Program-made: the position numbers and the translations under genes
The notes under the pieces: generated by a model
What the model was told of the DNA's origin: nothing
Databases searched by the model: none
The model's input: the letters and a program-made list of their open reading frames with translations, nothing else
Shown: in pieces, positions 24,764 through 36,776 of the stretch
Numbering within the stretch: the first letter of the stretch is position 1
Layout of the letters: every line of letters starts with the position of its first letter
From: Tetrahymena thermophila SB210
Taxonomy: Eukaryota > Ciliophora > Oligohymenophorea > Hymenostomatida > Tetrahymenidae
DNA length: 64,000 nucleotides
Reading direction: 5' to 3'
Assembly (NCBI RefSeq): GCF_000189635.1
Contig: NW_002476364.1
Span: 496,001-560,000, forward strand

Positions 24764-26750
24764 ATGGATTTAGCTTGTTTGAAAGGATTTGTTGATGCGA
24801 AATCTTTTTGCAATTGTAAGTAGCATGAAGTTAGAATAAGATATATTTGTTTGGAGCCTAACTGCGAGCAAAGGCTTTCGACTATTTGTTCTATTTGCTT
24901 AAAATATGAGCATAAAGGTCATTAAAATATAGAAATTACACAATTTTATCATATTTTGATAAACGAAATGGCTGGTGAATCATAGGATTTAAGCTAAAGC
25001 AAAGATAAGCTCTTAGAAAAAGATAAAATTATATGCTAAAAAATGAAAGAAATGGATGATTTATTATTTGAGATAGAAATACTCTTTAAAACAGTAAAAT
25101 AGCTTTACAAAGATACAAAATCTGCTATTGATAATATGAAAGAACTTATAAAAGAAAGCCCTACTCCATCTCAGCAAGTATATCAATAAATAGAGTAATC
25201 TTTGATAGGAAAGCATTGGAAAGAAAGCACATAAAAAGGAATAAATTTTAGAATAAAAAACATTTTTGATAACATTCAAGAATACGACGGAGAATTTCAG
25301 ATAGACTCTAACTCTCCAAAATTATAACATATAGCAAACTAAATTACATATTTTTTATAGTTTTATGACTAAAAGCTTAAAGCTTGTCATTTGCAGCTTG
25401 AACAATGTTTTGAATTAGCCAATATAAAATTTAAAAATACTTCGTGTTTCGAAGACTAACTAGCTTTTGCAAATATATATACTGAATAAAACCTAATCAC
25501 CCTACCATAAAACTCAACTAAAATCTGGGTGCACTATATTGAGTATGATGACATATAATATACTATTTATAAAATTAATTTATATATCAATTATATACAT
25601 AAAAGGAAGCAGACAGAAGAATACTTAAAAAATTTAACTTGCCCTTAAATAATTTACTTTGATATTCCTGGGTATTACTAATTAATACAAAAGCAAATAA
25701 ATGAGTTAAATAAAAGATATTTATTTTAGTAAAATAGGGTAAAATAAACACAGCTTAAACTGCATTCAAAATGTAACTTAAAAACATGGCTAAAATTTAC
25801 AGTCTCTTTTATTGAATTTCAATAGGTATTTTATTGTTTCTCTAGAATAAATTTAATTATGCTTTTAATAAATGATTTAAAAGCTGGCAAAACATTACAA
25901 TTAATAGCTTTCAATAGATTGATAATATTTTAACTCCATGCTAAAACTTAAAAGTGTTACAGCTAAATCTCTTTAAGTAAAATTAATTTTCATTATATGA
26001 AAAAGGTTCAAAATTTAAAATATTTTTTGTTTTAGATGGAATATTAATAACATAGAGGAAGTTGCTGAAAATTAGGATAGATTTGAAATTATTTTGAATT
26101 CAATTGTCAAACTTAGATAGCTGGAAGCCCTGACTCTATTTTTAGGAAAGTAAATAAATAAATACACACAAACAAAGCCTTAAAGAAATTATTTGTATTT
26201 TGAATAATAAATAGGTGGAATAATATAAAAAACTAAAATATAATTTAACTATCTGACTCAATAACATAATTTTAAAATCTTGAATCAATTGATCTTTAGT
26301 TTCCTGAGTAATAAATATCACTAAGACTACCATGTTATATAAAAAATTTTAATTAATAGATGCAATGAACACAGTGTGAATGACGAAGCTTTGAAGCTCT
26401 TTGCATCTAAATTGAAGCTATAACCAAACCTTAAAAATATAAATCTTAACTTAAATTGGTAAGTTTCATTCACATTTGTTAAGACTAATAAATAAACAAA
26501 ATTATTTTATAGCTGGTATAGAGAAGGAAGTTAGTTAACAGAACAAAGTTTAAATTATTTCTTATCCATATTAATGGTCAGATCGTTCAATTAATTTTAA
26601 TTAAGTGTTAGAGGGTAAAACAAAAATTAATCACAAATTTAATTTATCATAATTTTTTAATAACAAAGTTCTACCGGAGTTGGATAGCCTTACTTACAAA
26701 GATTGTCTTATGAAATCAAGAAAATAAAATTTGCATCTCTCGTTTTCTGA
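24764..26750 (+). CDS. B-box zinc-finger protein with LRR-like C-terminus
   Basis: The first exon runs from ATG 24764 to about 25976. It begins with a B-box-like zinc-binding module (Cys and His spaced as CNCKQHEVRIRYICLEPNC, then CSICLKYEHKGH, residues about 16-50). A coiled-coil-like stretch with KEMDDLLFEIEILFKTVKQL follows. Further downstream, segments such as LRQLEALTLFLG, NDEALKLFASKLKLQPNLKN and LTEQSLNYFLSIL look like the degenerate leucine-rich repeats seen in many ciliate B-box proteins. The last recognisable exon ends at TGA 26748-26750. Introns lie near 25977-26035, 26150-26360, 26460-26513 and 26618-26670, but the frame does not join cleanly at the first of these. The C-terminal half of the model is therefore provisional, and the function is unknown. 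Confidence 0.55.
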
Positions 26751-27852
26751 GAAAAATATAAATTTCTGCTATTTAATTAGTTGTATTTTTATGAGCATTA
26801 AAAATCATTAATTGTAATTTAACTTTGAGTAAATATGTAAATAGATAGTCTAATTTATATATTTTTTTAGAATAATAATATTTTACTTAGTTAATTTGTT
26901 AGATAATGATTTAACTTCCAGTTGTTATGGGAAGCTATCACTGAAAATAAAGAATCTGGTTCTTATCCTTCTGCTCTTCAATTAGCTTCTGTTAAATTAT
27001 TTATCTATTAATTATAAAAATAATTTCAAATATTAATAATATCTTTTTAATTGTTTATTAAAATTTTGTTATATTTTTAAATTTAAAAACAAACAAACAA
27101 ACAAATAAATAAAGTTATTAAATATAAAAATAATAAATACATTTTTTATTTTAATTCATTTTTTTAAAAATAAAACTATTGACTAAAAATATGCAATGTC
27201 TATACTAAAATTTTATAATTATTTTATTTTAGAAGTTTTTTAACTCATTTATTTATCTATTTATTATAAATAGACCTTAAATTAATGTTTATTAATTTAC
27301 TTAAAATCCAAAAATAATAAATAGTATTTCTCAAAATTTATTTATTTTGATAATTTTTGCTCCTTCTTCAAAAATCATCCTTATCAAGGAGTAGCTAAGG
27401 TAATTTTATATTTATTTTATTATAATTTTTCTTATTTTCTTTCAAATTAAATATTAATTATTCTATTCTTAACTTTCAAAACTCTTATAATAAGTTGTAC
27501 TATAAAATAAAAAGATAGTTTAAAAAATTTTAACAGTCTCTCTCATTTTAGCTTTCATTTTAGAAATCTACAGAAAATAACTAAAATACCTAACTAACTA
27601 ACTAACTAAATAAATAAATAAATAATTATTTTTCTCTTCATGTTATATTCAAATTTAACAATAAATACTATTTAGTTATTTATTTTAATAAACTAAACTA
27701 ACTAAACTTAATTTAGATTTCAATTTCATTATAAAAAAATGATTTAAATCTTAAATACTAAATATATATATGAATGGATGGATATATTTTATTTCAAACT
27801 AATCATTTTTTAATTATATTTACATATATATCCTTTTTTTCAAAAGAGATTA
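26751..27852 (+). other. Spacer with two exon-like remnants
   Basis: Two segments stand out from the AT background. At about 26917-27005, after a TTTAACTTCCAG acceptor-like site, the plus strand reads LLWEAITENKESGSYPSALQ. At about 27353-27399 it reads NFCSFFKNHPYQGVAK, followed by a GTAATTTT donor-like site. They could be remnants of a gene or exons of a small unresolved one. The rest is low-complexity, with CTAACTAACTAA and AAATAAATAAAT runs near 27590-27625. Confidence 0.3.
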
Positions 27853-28311
27853 TCATTATTCTTATTAAATGTGGTAAGTACATTCACCAGGAGTGTAGAA
27901 AAATGAACCACTTGCACAAGCTTAGCAACCGTTACTGAATGTTTCAACACAATTACCACCTTAGCATAACATAAAACCGTTTTGGATCATACCACAAACA
28001 GGGGAGAAAATCATGGGGCACATTTTGTTGTTGACGGAGTTGGGATGACAGAAAATACCGTTTTCAGGATAAGCTTCACAAGCACCTTAAGCAACGAAAA
28101 CGACACTTGAGTCTTTGCAAGCATTGCAGTGACTAGAGAAAGTAGCTCTAATGGGTTTGCCACCTTGTAAGTTGGGTTGCTTGATACCACAAACAGGTTC
28201 AAAAATATCAGTGCATAATTTGTTGGCTGATCTATCGTTTTCTTCACAGAGGAAAGTTTAGGCAGAAGAAATAGCTAAAATAGCAGCGAGGACGATCACA
28301 AATTTGTTCAT
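27853..28311 (-). CDS. Secreted Kazal-like Cys-rich protein, copy A
   Basis: An intronless 152-residue protein with a signal peptide (MNKFVIVLAAILAISSAQ). The mature part has two Kazal-like units: CTDIFEPVCGIKQPN ... CNACKD and CPMIFSPVCGMIQNG ... CQACASG. Both keep the C.....PVCG and C..C pattern of this inhibitor fold, but the usual central Tyr/Asn-Cys spacing is loose. Many Kazal proteins bind and inhibit serine proteases; that role is not shown here. The gene is the left arm of an inverted duplication with the gene at 31436-31894. The two proteins are nearly identical except at the last few residues. Codon use is rich in GGT, GCT and ATC compared with neighbours, which suggests high expression. 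Confidence 0.88.
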
Positions 28312-31300
28312 TTTTATTATTTTTATTTATTAATTTAGTTAAGTTATTTTTTTATTTTTTGATTAAAATTATTAATTATTAGTTTAATTGGAGGGATTTT
28401 TAAACTAAGGAAGAACCTTTAGTTAATTGAAACGGAGATAAATAAATTATTTATAGAATTTAAGTTTTTGATCAGGATAAATACTAAGCCAAAGTTAAAT
28501 TAACAAATTAATAATTAAATTACCAAAAGTGTTTAGTTATAGTAAATTCATCGATTAGAAACTTATAAAAATAATGTTTGTTTAATCAACTGATTAGATG
28601 ATTTTATTTAAAAATTTTCAGGTTTTTTTAACTAGCTAGTTATTGAATCATGAAAATAAATTAAAATATGAGTAAATATAAAACTATTAAATTAATATTT
28701 AGAGATAGATAAATTTATGAATTCTAAGATAAAATTAATAGAAAAAGACTTAAAGATAGATAAAATATAATAAATACTCTATTTTTTTAATTTAAACATA
28801 GTTAATTTTAAATTAAAATATTGAGCCAGTACAAGGGCATATTTACTCCAACAATATTTATTTATTTTTTTCAATATTACAAAAGAAGAAAATTGAATAA
28901 TTTTAAATTGACAAAATAAAAACAAAAAGTAAAGTTTTTATATTTAAAAAGCTTATTTATTTGATGTTAAATAAACAAATATAAAATTAAAATGAATGTT
29001 TTTAATGCCTTTTAAATTAATCAATATATCTACATGTATTAAACTCTAACAAACATTTTTAGATAAATATTATTTATTCATTTATACTATTTTTATATTT
29101 CTTTTAAATAATTTTATACTTAATTAACATTAATTTTTGTAGGCCCAACCTTTTAAAAGTAAAAAATATTAAATAAATAATTAAAAAATAATCTGGAGTA
29201 GAAATTATTGAAGAATTTTTTTATTAATTAAAAAAATAAAAATATATCTTAGCATAAAATAATCAATAAATGGGTGTTAATATATATGGATTCTAATATA
29301 TAAGAATCTACAGTATATAATTATATAAATATAGTACTGTTCTATTTATTAATCTATCTATCTTTTATTCTTGTTATTTTTTGTGGTTTACTTATTGATT
29401 TATTTAAAAAATTAAAACCTTTCTTTCTTTTTCTAATTACTTACAATTTTTAATGTGTTAAATTGAAATTATTAAACTTTTTTTTTGTTATACGAAGCAA
29501 AAAAAATGAAATTTAGGATTAATTAAATATGTCAAAGTGTTTATTTTTTCATTTAAATATTTTATTTGAAAGAATTAATAAACTTTATTGATTCATGATG
29601 TAAAAATATGAAACAAAATATAAATTATATATGAGTATAAATAATATAAAGTTTAAATTGTTATTTTATTTATCTAAGATTGTATATATTTGTTTTTAGT
29701 ATGATATATATAAAGATTTCGATTTGTTGTAAAAGGTATTATAAAAATTTAATATAAAAACTTTACTTACAGATTTATTTTATCAAATTATAATTATTGA
29801 ATTTTTTTCATTTGTAATATTAAAACAAAAATTGTAATTGTTGCATGAAGTATGTTATTGTCCTCAATTAATTTTATTAACTATCGTAAAAATAAAAGTA
29901 TCAGAGTTTTAAAATAGATAAGTCTATTACTATTTATTTTAAATTAGAATTCATAAATTTATCTCTTAATATTAATTTTGTTATATTTAATAATTTTTTT
30001 CTTTACTCATATTTAAATTCATTCTATTGATTCCCAGTTTTATTACACATATGATGCATTAATTTATTAAATTCATGCTTTTTTTTTACTGAAAAGAATC
30101 TAATTTATATAGAGTTAGATTAATTTTATAGAATAGAAAAAATATGAGCAATTTATTCAAATCTTAATTTACTGAATTTAGATGTGTTTTACTTTAATAT
30201 TTTTGAAAGATTGACGAATAAAAATAAGAATTAATGTCCATTTCATTTAAAAAAAGAAAATTTAGTTTAGATATTAAGATAAAAGAGTAATATTTTAATA
30301 ATTTAAATATATTTAAAGATTTAGATAGATAAATAGATACACATTTAATTAATTAATTTTATGTAAATTTTTGTTTGTGTTTTTGTTAGTAATTTAATCT
30401 AAGATTTATTTAGATAAGAAAAGATATGTTTGTTAAGATGATATTTTTTTAATAAAGTATTGAGTTTTGATAATAAATTTGTAAATACTATATATAATTA
30501 CATATTTATAGTAATCATAAATATATTAATTAATTATCAAACATATAAACTTTTTTACTTTTCATACTACACTTTTTCTTTTATTTACTCATAATAGATT
30601 TCCAAAAGTTAGAAAAGAAGGACAATATTTTTTACAATTGAATTTTTAATTAAATTTGTACCCAAAACTTTCCAAATAGATATAATAAGTCATTATTGTA
30701 AGAGAGGGTATTTATTGCAAAGATTAAATGAAGTAGTCTTTAAAATTTTTAGATTATTGCTGTAGAATATTTATTTGTATTGCTGGCAAGTAACTTCCTA
30801 TATAGATTAAAAATATTGAATAAAAGTTTAATCGCAAGTGAAAGAAAAATTGAATTTTTTTTAATTTAAGTAAAATAAAATTGACAAATGATAATACTTA
30901 ATAATAAAGGATGTAATTATCTTATATGATTTCATTATAATTTTTGCTTATTATTTTAGTTCTAATTCATGATACGCGCTAATTTATTTATTTATTTTCT
31001 AAACCAAAACTATTTTCAAAGAAAAAAAAAATTATAGCAACAAAAAAACATTTTATTAAAAAAGTAATGCATGAATGTCTTATCTGCATTCAATAGTTAG
31101 CTAAAAAAAACCAGAATTAATTTAAAATAAAATTATCTTAGGCTTGTTTATTTGATTTGAATAAGCTGATTGATTCAAAGGTGGTTTTTATAAATTTCTA
31201 TTAGATAAATTTATTCTATAACTAAGCACTTTTGGTAATTTAATTATTTATTTATTTAACTTTAGCTTAGTATTTATCTTGATTAAGTATTAAGATTTCA

Positions 31301-31435
31301 TCAATAATTTATTTCTCTTTGTTTTCACTAAAGGTGCTTGCTTAGTTTAAAAATCCCTCCAATTTAAAGTAATAATTAATATTTTTAATCAAAAAAATAA
31401 AAAAATAACTCAACCAAATTAACAAATTAAAATAA
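28312..31435. other. Spacer between divergent Kazal genes
   Basis: A 3.1-kb AT-rich spacer. About 290 bp at each end are inverted copies of each other (the promoter regions of the two genes). A short inverted match, AAATTTATGAATTCTA around 28711-28726 with its complement around 29945-29960, lies inside. No gene was seen in the middle. Confidence 0.5.
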
Positions 31436-31894
31436 ATGAACAAATTTATTATCGTTCTCGCTGCTATTTTAGCTATTTCTTCTGCCTAAACTTTCCTCTG
31501 TGAAGAAAAGGATAGATCTGCCAACAAATTATGCACTGACATTTATGAACCTGTTTGTGCAATCAAGCAATCCAACTTACAAGGTGGCAAACCCCTTAGA
31601 ACTACTTTCTCTAGTCACTGCAATGCTTGCAAAGACTCAAGTGTCCTTTTCGTTGCTGAGGGTCCTTGTGAAGCCTATCCTGAAAACGGTACTTTCTGCC
31701 ATCCCAACTCTGTCAACAACAAAATGTGCCCCATGATTTACTCCCCTGTTTGTGGTATCGTCCATAATCTCTTTATGTTATGCCAAGGTGGTCCTTGTGT
31801 TCAAACTTTCGGCAATGGTTGCTAAGCTTGCACAGGTGGTTCATTCTTCTACACTCCTGGTAAATGTCTTAGCAAATTCGATTAAGATTAATGA
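31436..31894 (+). CDS. Secreted Kazal-like Cys-rich protein, copy B
   Basis: A 152-residue intronless protein, the plus-strand twin of the gene at 27853-28311. It has a signal peptide (MNKFIIVLAAILAISSAQ), then two Kazal-like units beginning CTDIYEPVCAIKQSN and CPMIYSPVCGIVHN. All cysteines are retained. The Gly of the first PVCG motif is Ala here (PVCA), the main difference in a conserved position. The C-terminus differs (KCLSKFDQDQ). It has the same codon style as copy A. The final codons are TAA GAT TAA TGA, showing glutamine reassignment right next to the true stop. Confidence 0.88.
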
Positions 31895-32230
31895 TCATCT
31901 CTTTAACAAAATAAAATAAAATATATACAATATAATATAATATAATTTAAAGCTGTTTAATCGTATTTTAAATGAAAATATCCATTCATATATTTAATTA
32001 GTATTTTATCTTTAAAGCAGTTTTTAAAAATCAAATTGAAATCTAAATTTGGTTCATATTAATTACTAAAATAAATAGTATTGTTAAATTTGAATAAAAC
32101 ATATAGAGACAAATAATTGTTTAGTGAGTTAGTTTTTAGTAAGTTAGTGTTGTTTAATAATTTGGAAATTTGAATAAATTATTTAGAGTGTATTAATATG
32201 TATCAGTTTATGGTTTGCTTTGCTTTGATC
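31895..32230. other. Short spacer
   Basis: AT-rich 3' flanks of two convergent genes (Kazal copy B and the membrane protein). Nothing else seen. Confidence 0.5.
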
Positions 32231-33805
32231 TCATTCGTATAAATCGAATAAGACTTGTGAAGGGTTATTCATTACGAGATATTTTAATTATTTTTAAAAT
32301 GCATAGATTTATAGCATCGAATTCTTCAAGACTTTAGCTGAAGTTTCGTGCATCTGTTGTTGCTTTTCTTGTAAAGCTTAATAAAATGTATTGTCAAAGA
32401 GAATACCTTTTGAGTATCTTTCTTATATTATTTTGTTGCAGTTTTCTTTGTTGAATTATATGTTAAACATTGATATGTCAGGCAGGTATTAGCTGCTGGA
32501 AAGGAGAGATAGCTAGAGCTATTCATTAAATTTGAAATTTTTATTTATGAGAGTGACTTAATTTCCATTTTCAGTCTTTAGGAAGGATTGAATCAGAATA
32601 GAACCATTTCTTTTTATCAAGATTTCGAAGATCTTGGAGAAGAAATAGAATTTTTCAACTTCGGTTATTGGGTCTTTTTCATAGTCTTCCTAGAACATTA
32701 TGGAAGAATCTATTTCGAAGTAGTCATAGAATAGGCTTAAGCTTTTGAGAAGGATGAAGTGAGAGGATTTTGTATCTTAAAGTATGATATCAATTGACTA
32801 TGTGATGCTTTTATTTTTATGGCTAATATTGATTCTGATTAATTTGTGAATTAGTATGATTTTTTTTAAACTAATCAGAAAATTAAATAGTACTAAAATC
32901 TAAATTAATAAGTAGTAGGCATAAGAGCTTTCTTTTAAATTAAAAACCTTATCTTACTACTTTTGCATCAAAATATTGCAAGTACTTATAAGTAAAAAGA
33001 TTATTAATATTGAATGGAGGCGGATGGTGTGAAATTTTTTAATAAAAACCTCATAATACTGCATAGATTTCAAGTTTTTAAGGGAAATTTCAAAACTGCA
33101 GAGAGCATAGACAGTAGATTTGAACTACTTGGTCTTATTGAATTCAAGAATCAGACTAAGAAAATAGATAATTACACACCACAAGCTAACATTTTAGTAT
33201 AAATAACTGCTTTTTGGCTGAGTTAAAATCACTGCCCACATATTGTATAAGCAAAAAGTGTTAAATAGATCCTTAGAATTCTCTAGTAAGATCTTTCTGT
33301 TGCTGAAATCAGCATTACCATTTTATATCTAAACAAACTCTTCAGAATTCACAAAGAGAGCCTTTACAGTCATAAATAAATTTAAAATATTCAGCTAAAG
33401 ATAAGCTAAAAAGATTCCTGTTTGGTTTCCATCGATCCCACAAAAGACTGACCCTTGCAAATACATGTAAACAAGCTAAATAACTAAGGCAGGGATAACT
33501 TTTATATAGATAGCATAAGTTAACATGCTTTAATGCTCAGGAAAGTATAGTTGTGAGTACTTAATTAGAAAGGTTAGATTAAGAGCATCTAAAATCCATG
33601 TCTGCAAGTATGAATACTTAATAATTACTATTACTACAGACAATATCTTATCAATAAGCATAACAACCATCACTAGATTGAAAAAAAACTGGCTTTGCGT
33701 TGAATAAGATAGAGCTGCAAAATATATGCCCAATGCATTTGATATGTTTATTAATAATGACACTAAAGTCATTCTATTTGCTCTGCGTTAATCTGCTATG
33801 TCCAT
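32231..33805 (-). CDS. Unrecognised multi-pass membrane protein
   Basis: One uninterrupted reading frame of 525 codons from ATG 33803-33805 to TGA 32231-32233. A frame this long without TGA is unlikely by chance at this base composition. The 524-residue protein starts MDIADQRRANRM. About seven or eight hydrophobic helices follow (for example MTLVSLLINISNALGIYFAA, FFFNLVMVVMLIDKILSVVI, LWCVIIYFLSLIL, LHSILIIFLLISTCNI, LLIQILVLFNFLISL). The last 180 residues are soluble and charged, with a Gln-rich helix (ALQEKQQQMHETS). I do not recognise the family. The frame stays open upstream of the chosen ATG, and an additional 5' exon near 33880-33985 cannot be excluded. Confidence 0.75.
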
Positions 33806-35184
33806 TTACTTATTTATTTAGATAGCTTGCTTTACTTTGCTTTTAGAAAATTTAGATTAATTAAATTAAATTTGTTGAATAATAATTACCAGATTTTCAA
33901 TATCAGAATTTAATTTAACCTTGAAAGTAGAAGAAGAGCTGCGTCTCTTTTTTATTTGTGTAATTGACCAGTATCTGAGAAAACTGAAAAGGATTAATTG
34001 ATTAACCAAACAAGTAAAACAAACAAAAAAATAATTGTGATTTAACGCAATCTAAAAGTTTATAGAAACCACAAGAAAAGTTTAATAAGTTTCAATAGGA
34101 TAATATTTTTGCTTTGATGTATTTAAAAAAAAGAAAAAACCTAACTTAATCAAATAAGATATTGAAAGTAAACCAAATTTTTTTAAATTACACTTTCATC
34201 TTAATGATTATCTGAAATTAATTGATCGATAAAAAAAAAGCTAACCTTAGTTATACCATTCAGTGCTTTTTAATCATATTCTAATTAATTTAAATGTAAG
34301 ATTTCTCTAAAGATTTAAAAAGTTTAAATTATTCTTTCTACACTTGAATTTTATTTTTCTATATATTTTTAAAATTTAGGAGTCTTACATTTTTATTTTT
34401 TAAAGATTCACGTTAATGTCTTTTAAAAATTTCATGCTGAATTGAACATAACTTAAAACACTTAGATTTAAAACGCATTTCTTCATTTAAATTTGCAAAT
34501 ACTGTAACATATTCTCTAAAGCTAGCTAAATTATTTTATTTTATAAGAACCTAAAGACGTTTGTTTATAGAAATAGTATAAAAAACAATTACATGAATTA
34601 TCATTTTACATTAATGGATTTTATAATATGAAGAATAAGAAAGATTCATTATTAATTTTGTTAAAAACTAATAATAATATTCATAGTTTTTAGTAAAAGT
34701 AAAAAAATTAGAGTTTATATTAATCCTACAAAGAATACAAAAAAGATATTAATATAAACGTAATTATATCTAATTTACAATGCTTATTATTTTTCTTACT
34801 TGAAGTGTTAAAAAATTCAAAAATTTAACGCAAAGTAATAAATTTTTTTTGTGTGCGTTATTAGCATCTAATTAACTAACTAGCTAACTAAGAAAAATAT
34901 CTAAGAGTTTGTCAGAAAGAAGAAAAAAGTCTTTAATATTCATAATTTAAAAATATTTAACAAACAAAAAATTAAATTTTTTTATAACTAAAAAACTTTA
35001 AAAAAAACAATTTATTTTATTAAAATATTAAAATCAAACAATTTAAATAATGAATAAATATCAAAAAAATATATTTAAATTTAATAATAATACTGGTTAT
35101 TTATTTATTTATTATTAATTTTTTCAGTTTTTAAATAGATTTTGTTTAAAAAAAAGATCAAATCACATCTTCTAATTTGAGTAA
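33806..35184. other. AT-rich spacer
   Basis: Mostly low-complexity sequence. A slightly richer segment at about 33885-33985 (minus strand) could be a 5' exon of the membrane protein gene; otherwise nothing was recognised. Confidence 0.4.
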
Positions 35185-36153
35185 TCACATGCTTTTTTTG
35201 TGTCCTTCATTAACATTTTGATAAAATACTCTTGACTATTCTGCAAAAATTGGAAGGAAGAGCTTTTAAGGTATAAAATTATATACAAAAAAGCTTTAGA
35301 GGGAATGAGAGATATGACCGTTTGAGTATGAAGCAACTCCAAGCCATTTTAAAGCCCCTTCTGCTGCTTAGATAGGATTGATAGCTCCGATTTTAGATAA
35401 TTTATTATTTTGTTTACTTCCTTTGTTAATCAAAGGAGTGTCGACAACTAAACTTCTTAAGGAAAGAACATCTATTTGCTTTTTAGAGTATTCCTAACTT
35501 AATGAACGACTCAAGAAATCATCGAATGCCTTAGTTGCACTATAAAATGAACCAAAACCCTAAGGAAGAGTTCCACAAAAAGAGCTTAAGTTAATTATTC
35601 CTAAGCGATTTTTTTAAGTATTTTTATTATAATTTCTAACAACTATCTATGTAAGGTAGATTATTGATCTAATATTCAAGTTGATCAAGGACTCATTATA
35701 CTCATCAGCCATTTCTTCAAAATTTCCTCCTTCACCTGTACCAACATTGTTTATTAATAAAGATATTTGGTATTGTTTTAGTTATTGTTCTACCATTTTG
35801 TAGTCAGGTTTTTCGAAATCCATAATAATATTTCTAACTCTAATGTTTGGGTTGATTTTAGTAAGCTCGCTCTCTACATTCTATAGCTTAGTGGGATTTC
35901 TAGATATTTATAAAATGTTAAATCCTTCTTTTGCCAAAACTTAAGCATATCCCTTTCCTATACCATCAGTGCTGCCTGTGATTACAGCATAGTTTCCTTT
36001 TACAGTATCATCATTCTTATATTTTTAAAGGACTGTTGAAAGGTTTCTAAAATGAACATAAATTATCCTAAAAAACTAAAATAGTATCTAAAGAACCCAA
36101 ATTGCTCCTAATATACTTAATATTAAATAGCCAGTTTTCAAAATGTTGTTCAT
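35185..36153 (-). CDS. Short-chain dehydrogenase, 17-beta-HSD12/3-ketoacyl-CoA reductase type
   Basis: An intronless 322-residue protein, near the 312 residues of human HSD17B12. An N-terminal membrane helix (TGYLILSILGAIWVLQILF) precedes a classical SDR core. The NADP-binding motif is TGSTDGIGKGYA, NNVGTGEGG is the NNAG-type motif, and the catalytic Ser (NLSSFCGTLPQ) and Tyr-Lys (FYSATKAFDDFLSRSL) follow in the expected order. By family it would reduce 3-ketoacyl-CoA in ER very-long-chain fatty acid elongation, or oxidise or reduce steroids; the first fits a unicellular organism better. The C-terminus ends in a short hydrophobic patch. Confidence 0.88.
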
Positions 36154-36776
36154 TTTGCTATGAATAAAAAACCAAGCAAGTAATTTTAATTATTTTATAA
36201 AAACAAATTATCAATAATAGAGAAGATGTTTATCAAATGATATAATAACAAACAAAATCTTTAAATCCTTTTAAGTATTTACTTAATTATTTGTAAATTT
36301 TCCACAAACCTTGATAAAAGAAATAACACGAAACTAATCGTTCAACTTACTAATACAAATATCTTCTTACATACCTATAAATTTCAAATATAAAGATGTT
36401 TGATATAGTAACTCCAAAAATTTAATTCTAAATTTATCAGTTTTAAGAAAATAACTAAAATCTTCCAATTAAAATATTAATATTCAGTTTGGTAAATTAA
36501 AATATTTTTAAAAATACAAATAATTTCTGAAAAATATCTCAATTATTAATAATTACTTATTTATTTTGCTGTATCAGAAATTTTCTGTTGAAAGTTGTAA
36601 TGCTCAAAAGTGAAAATCGTTTTTCAAACAATATTGAAAACTCCTCCAAATAATAAAGATATTTTCAAATATTTTTAGATTAAAAAAAGACTTTTCTTGA
36701 TGGCCTTCTTTACTAAAAGCATTTAATTTTAATTAGATTCAATAAATTTTATAAAAAATAAACAAAAAAATTGATT
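36154..36776. other. AT-rich spacer
   Basis: Upstream region of the dehydrogenase gene; no gene seen before the tandem array begins. Confidence 0.5.

Larger units (their letters stand above)
27853..31894. repeat. Large inverted duplication (arms 27853-28600 and 31150-31894)
   Basis: The two Kazal-like genes point away from each other. Their coding regions match almost completely in inverted orientation, and the match continues upstream. The segment TTTAAAAATCCCTCCAATT sits about 70-100 bp before each ATG. CACTTTTGGTAATTTAATTA and CTTAGTATTTATC occur about 180-220 bp before each ATG. The arms fade near 28600 and 31150. Confidence 0.8.

Noticed and set aside
31500..31736. Alternative-frame open reading inside the Kazal-like gene (and its twin at 28011-28247)
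   Set aside because: The annotated frame gives a signal peptide and conserved cysteines over 152 residues; the alternative is an out-of-frame shadow that appears in both copies because they are duplicates.
33014..33451. Plus-strand open frame with a cyclin-like helix pattern
   Set aside because: It is entirely antisense to a 525-codon TGA-free frame encoding membrane helices. It ends at a TGA in the middle of the supposed cyclin fold and has no continuation that splices in phase.
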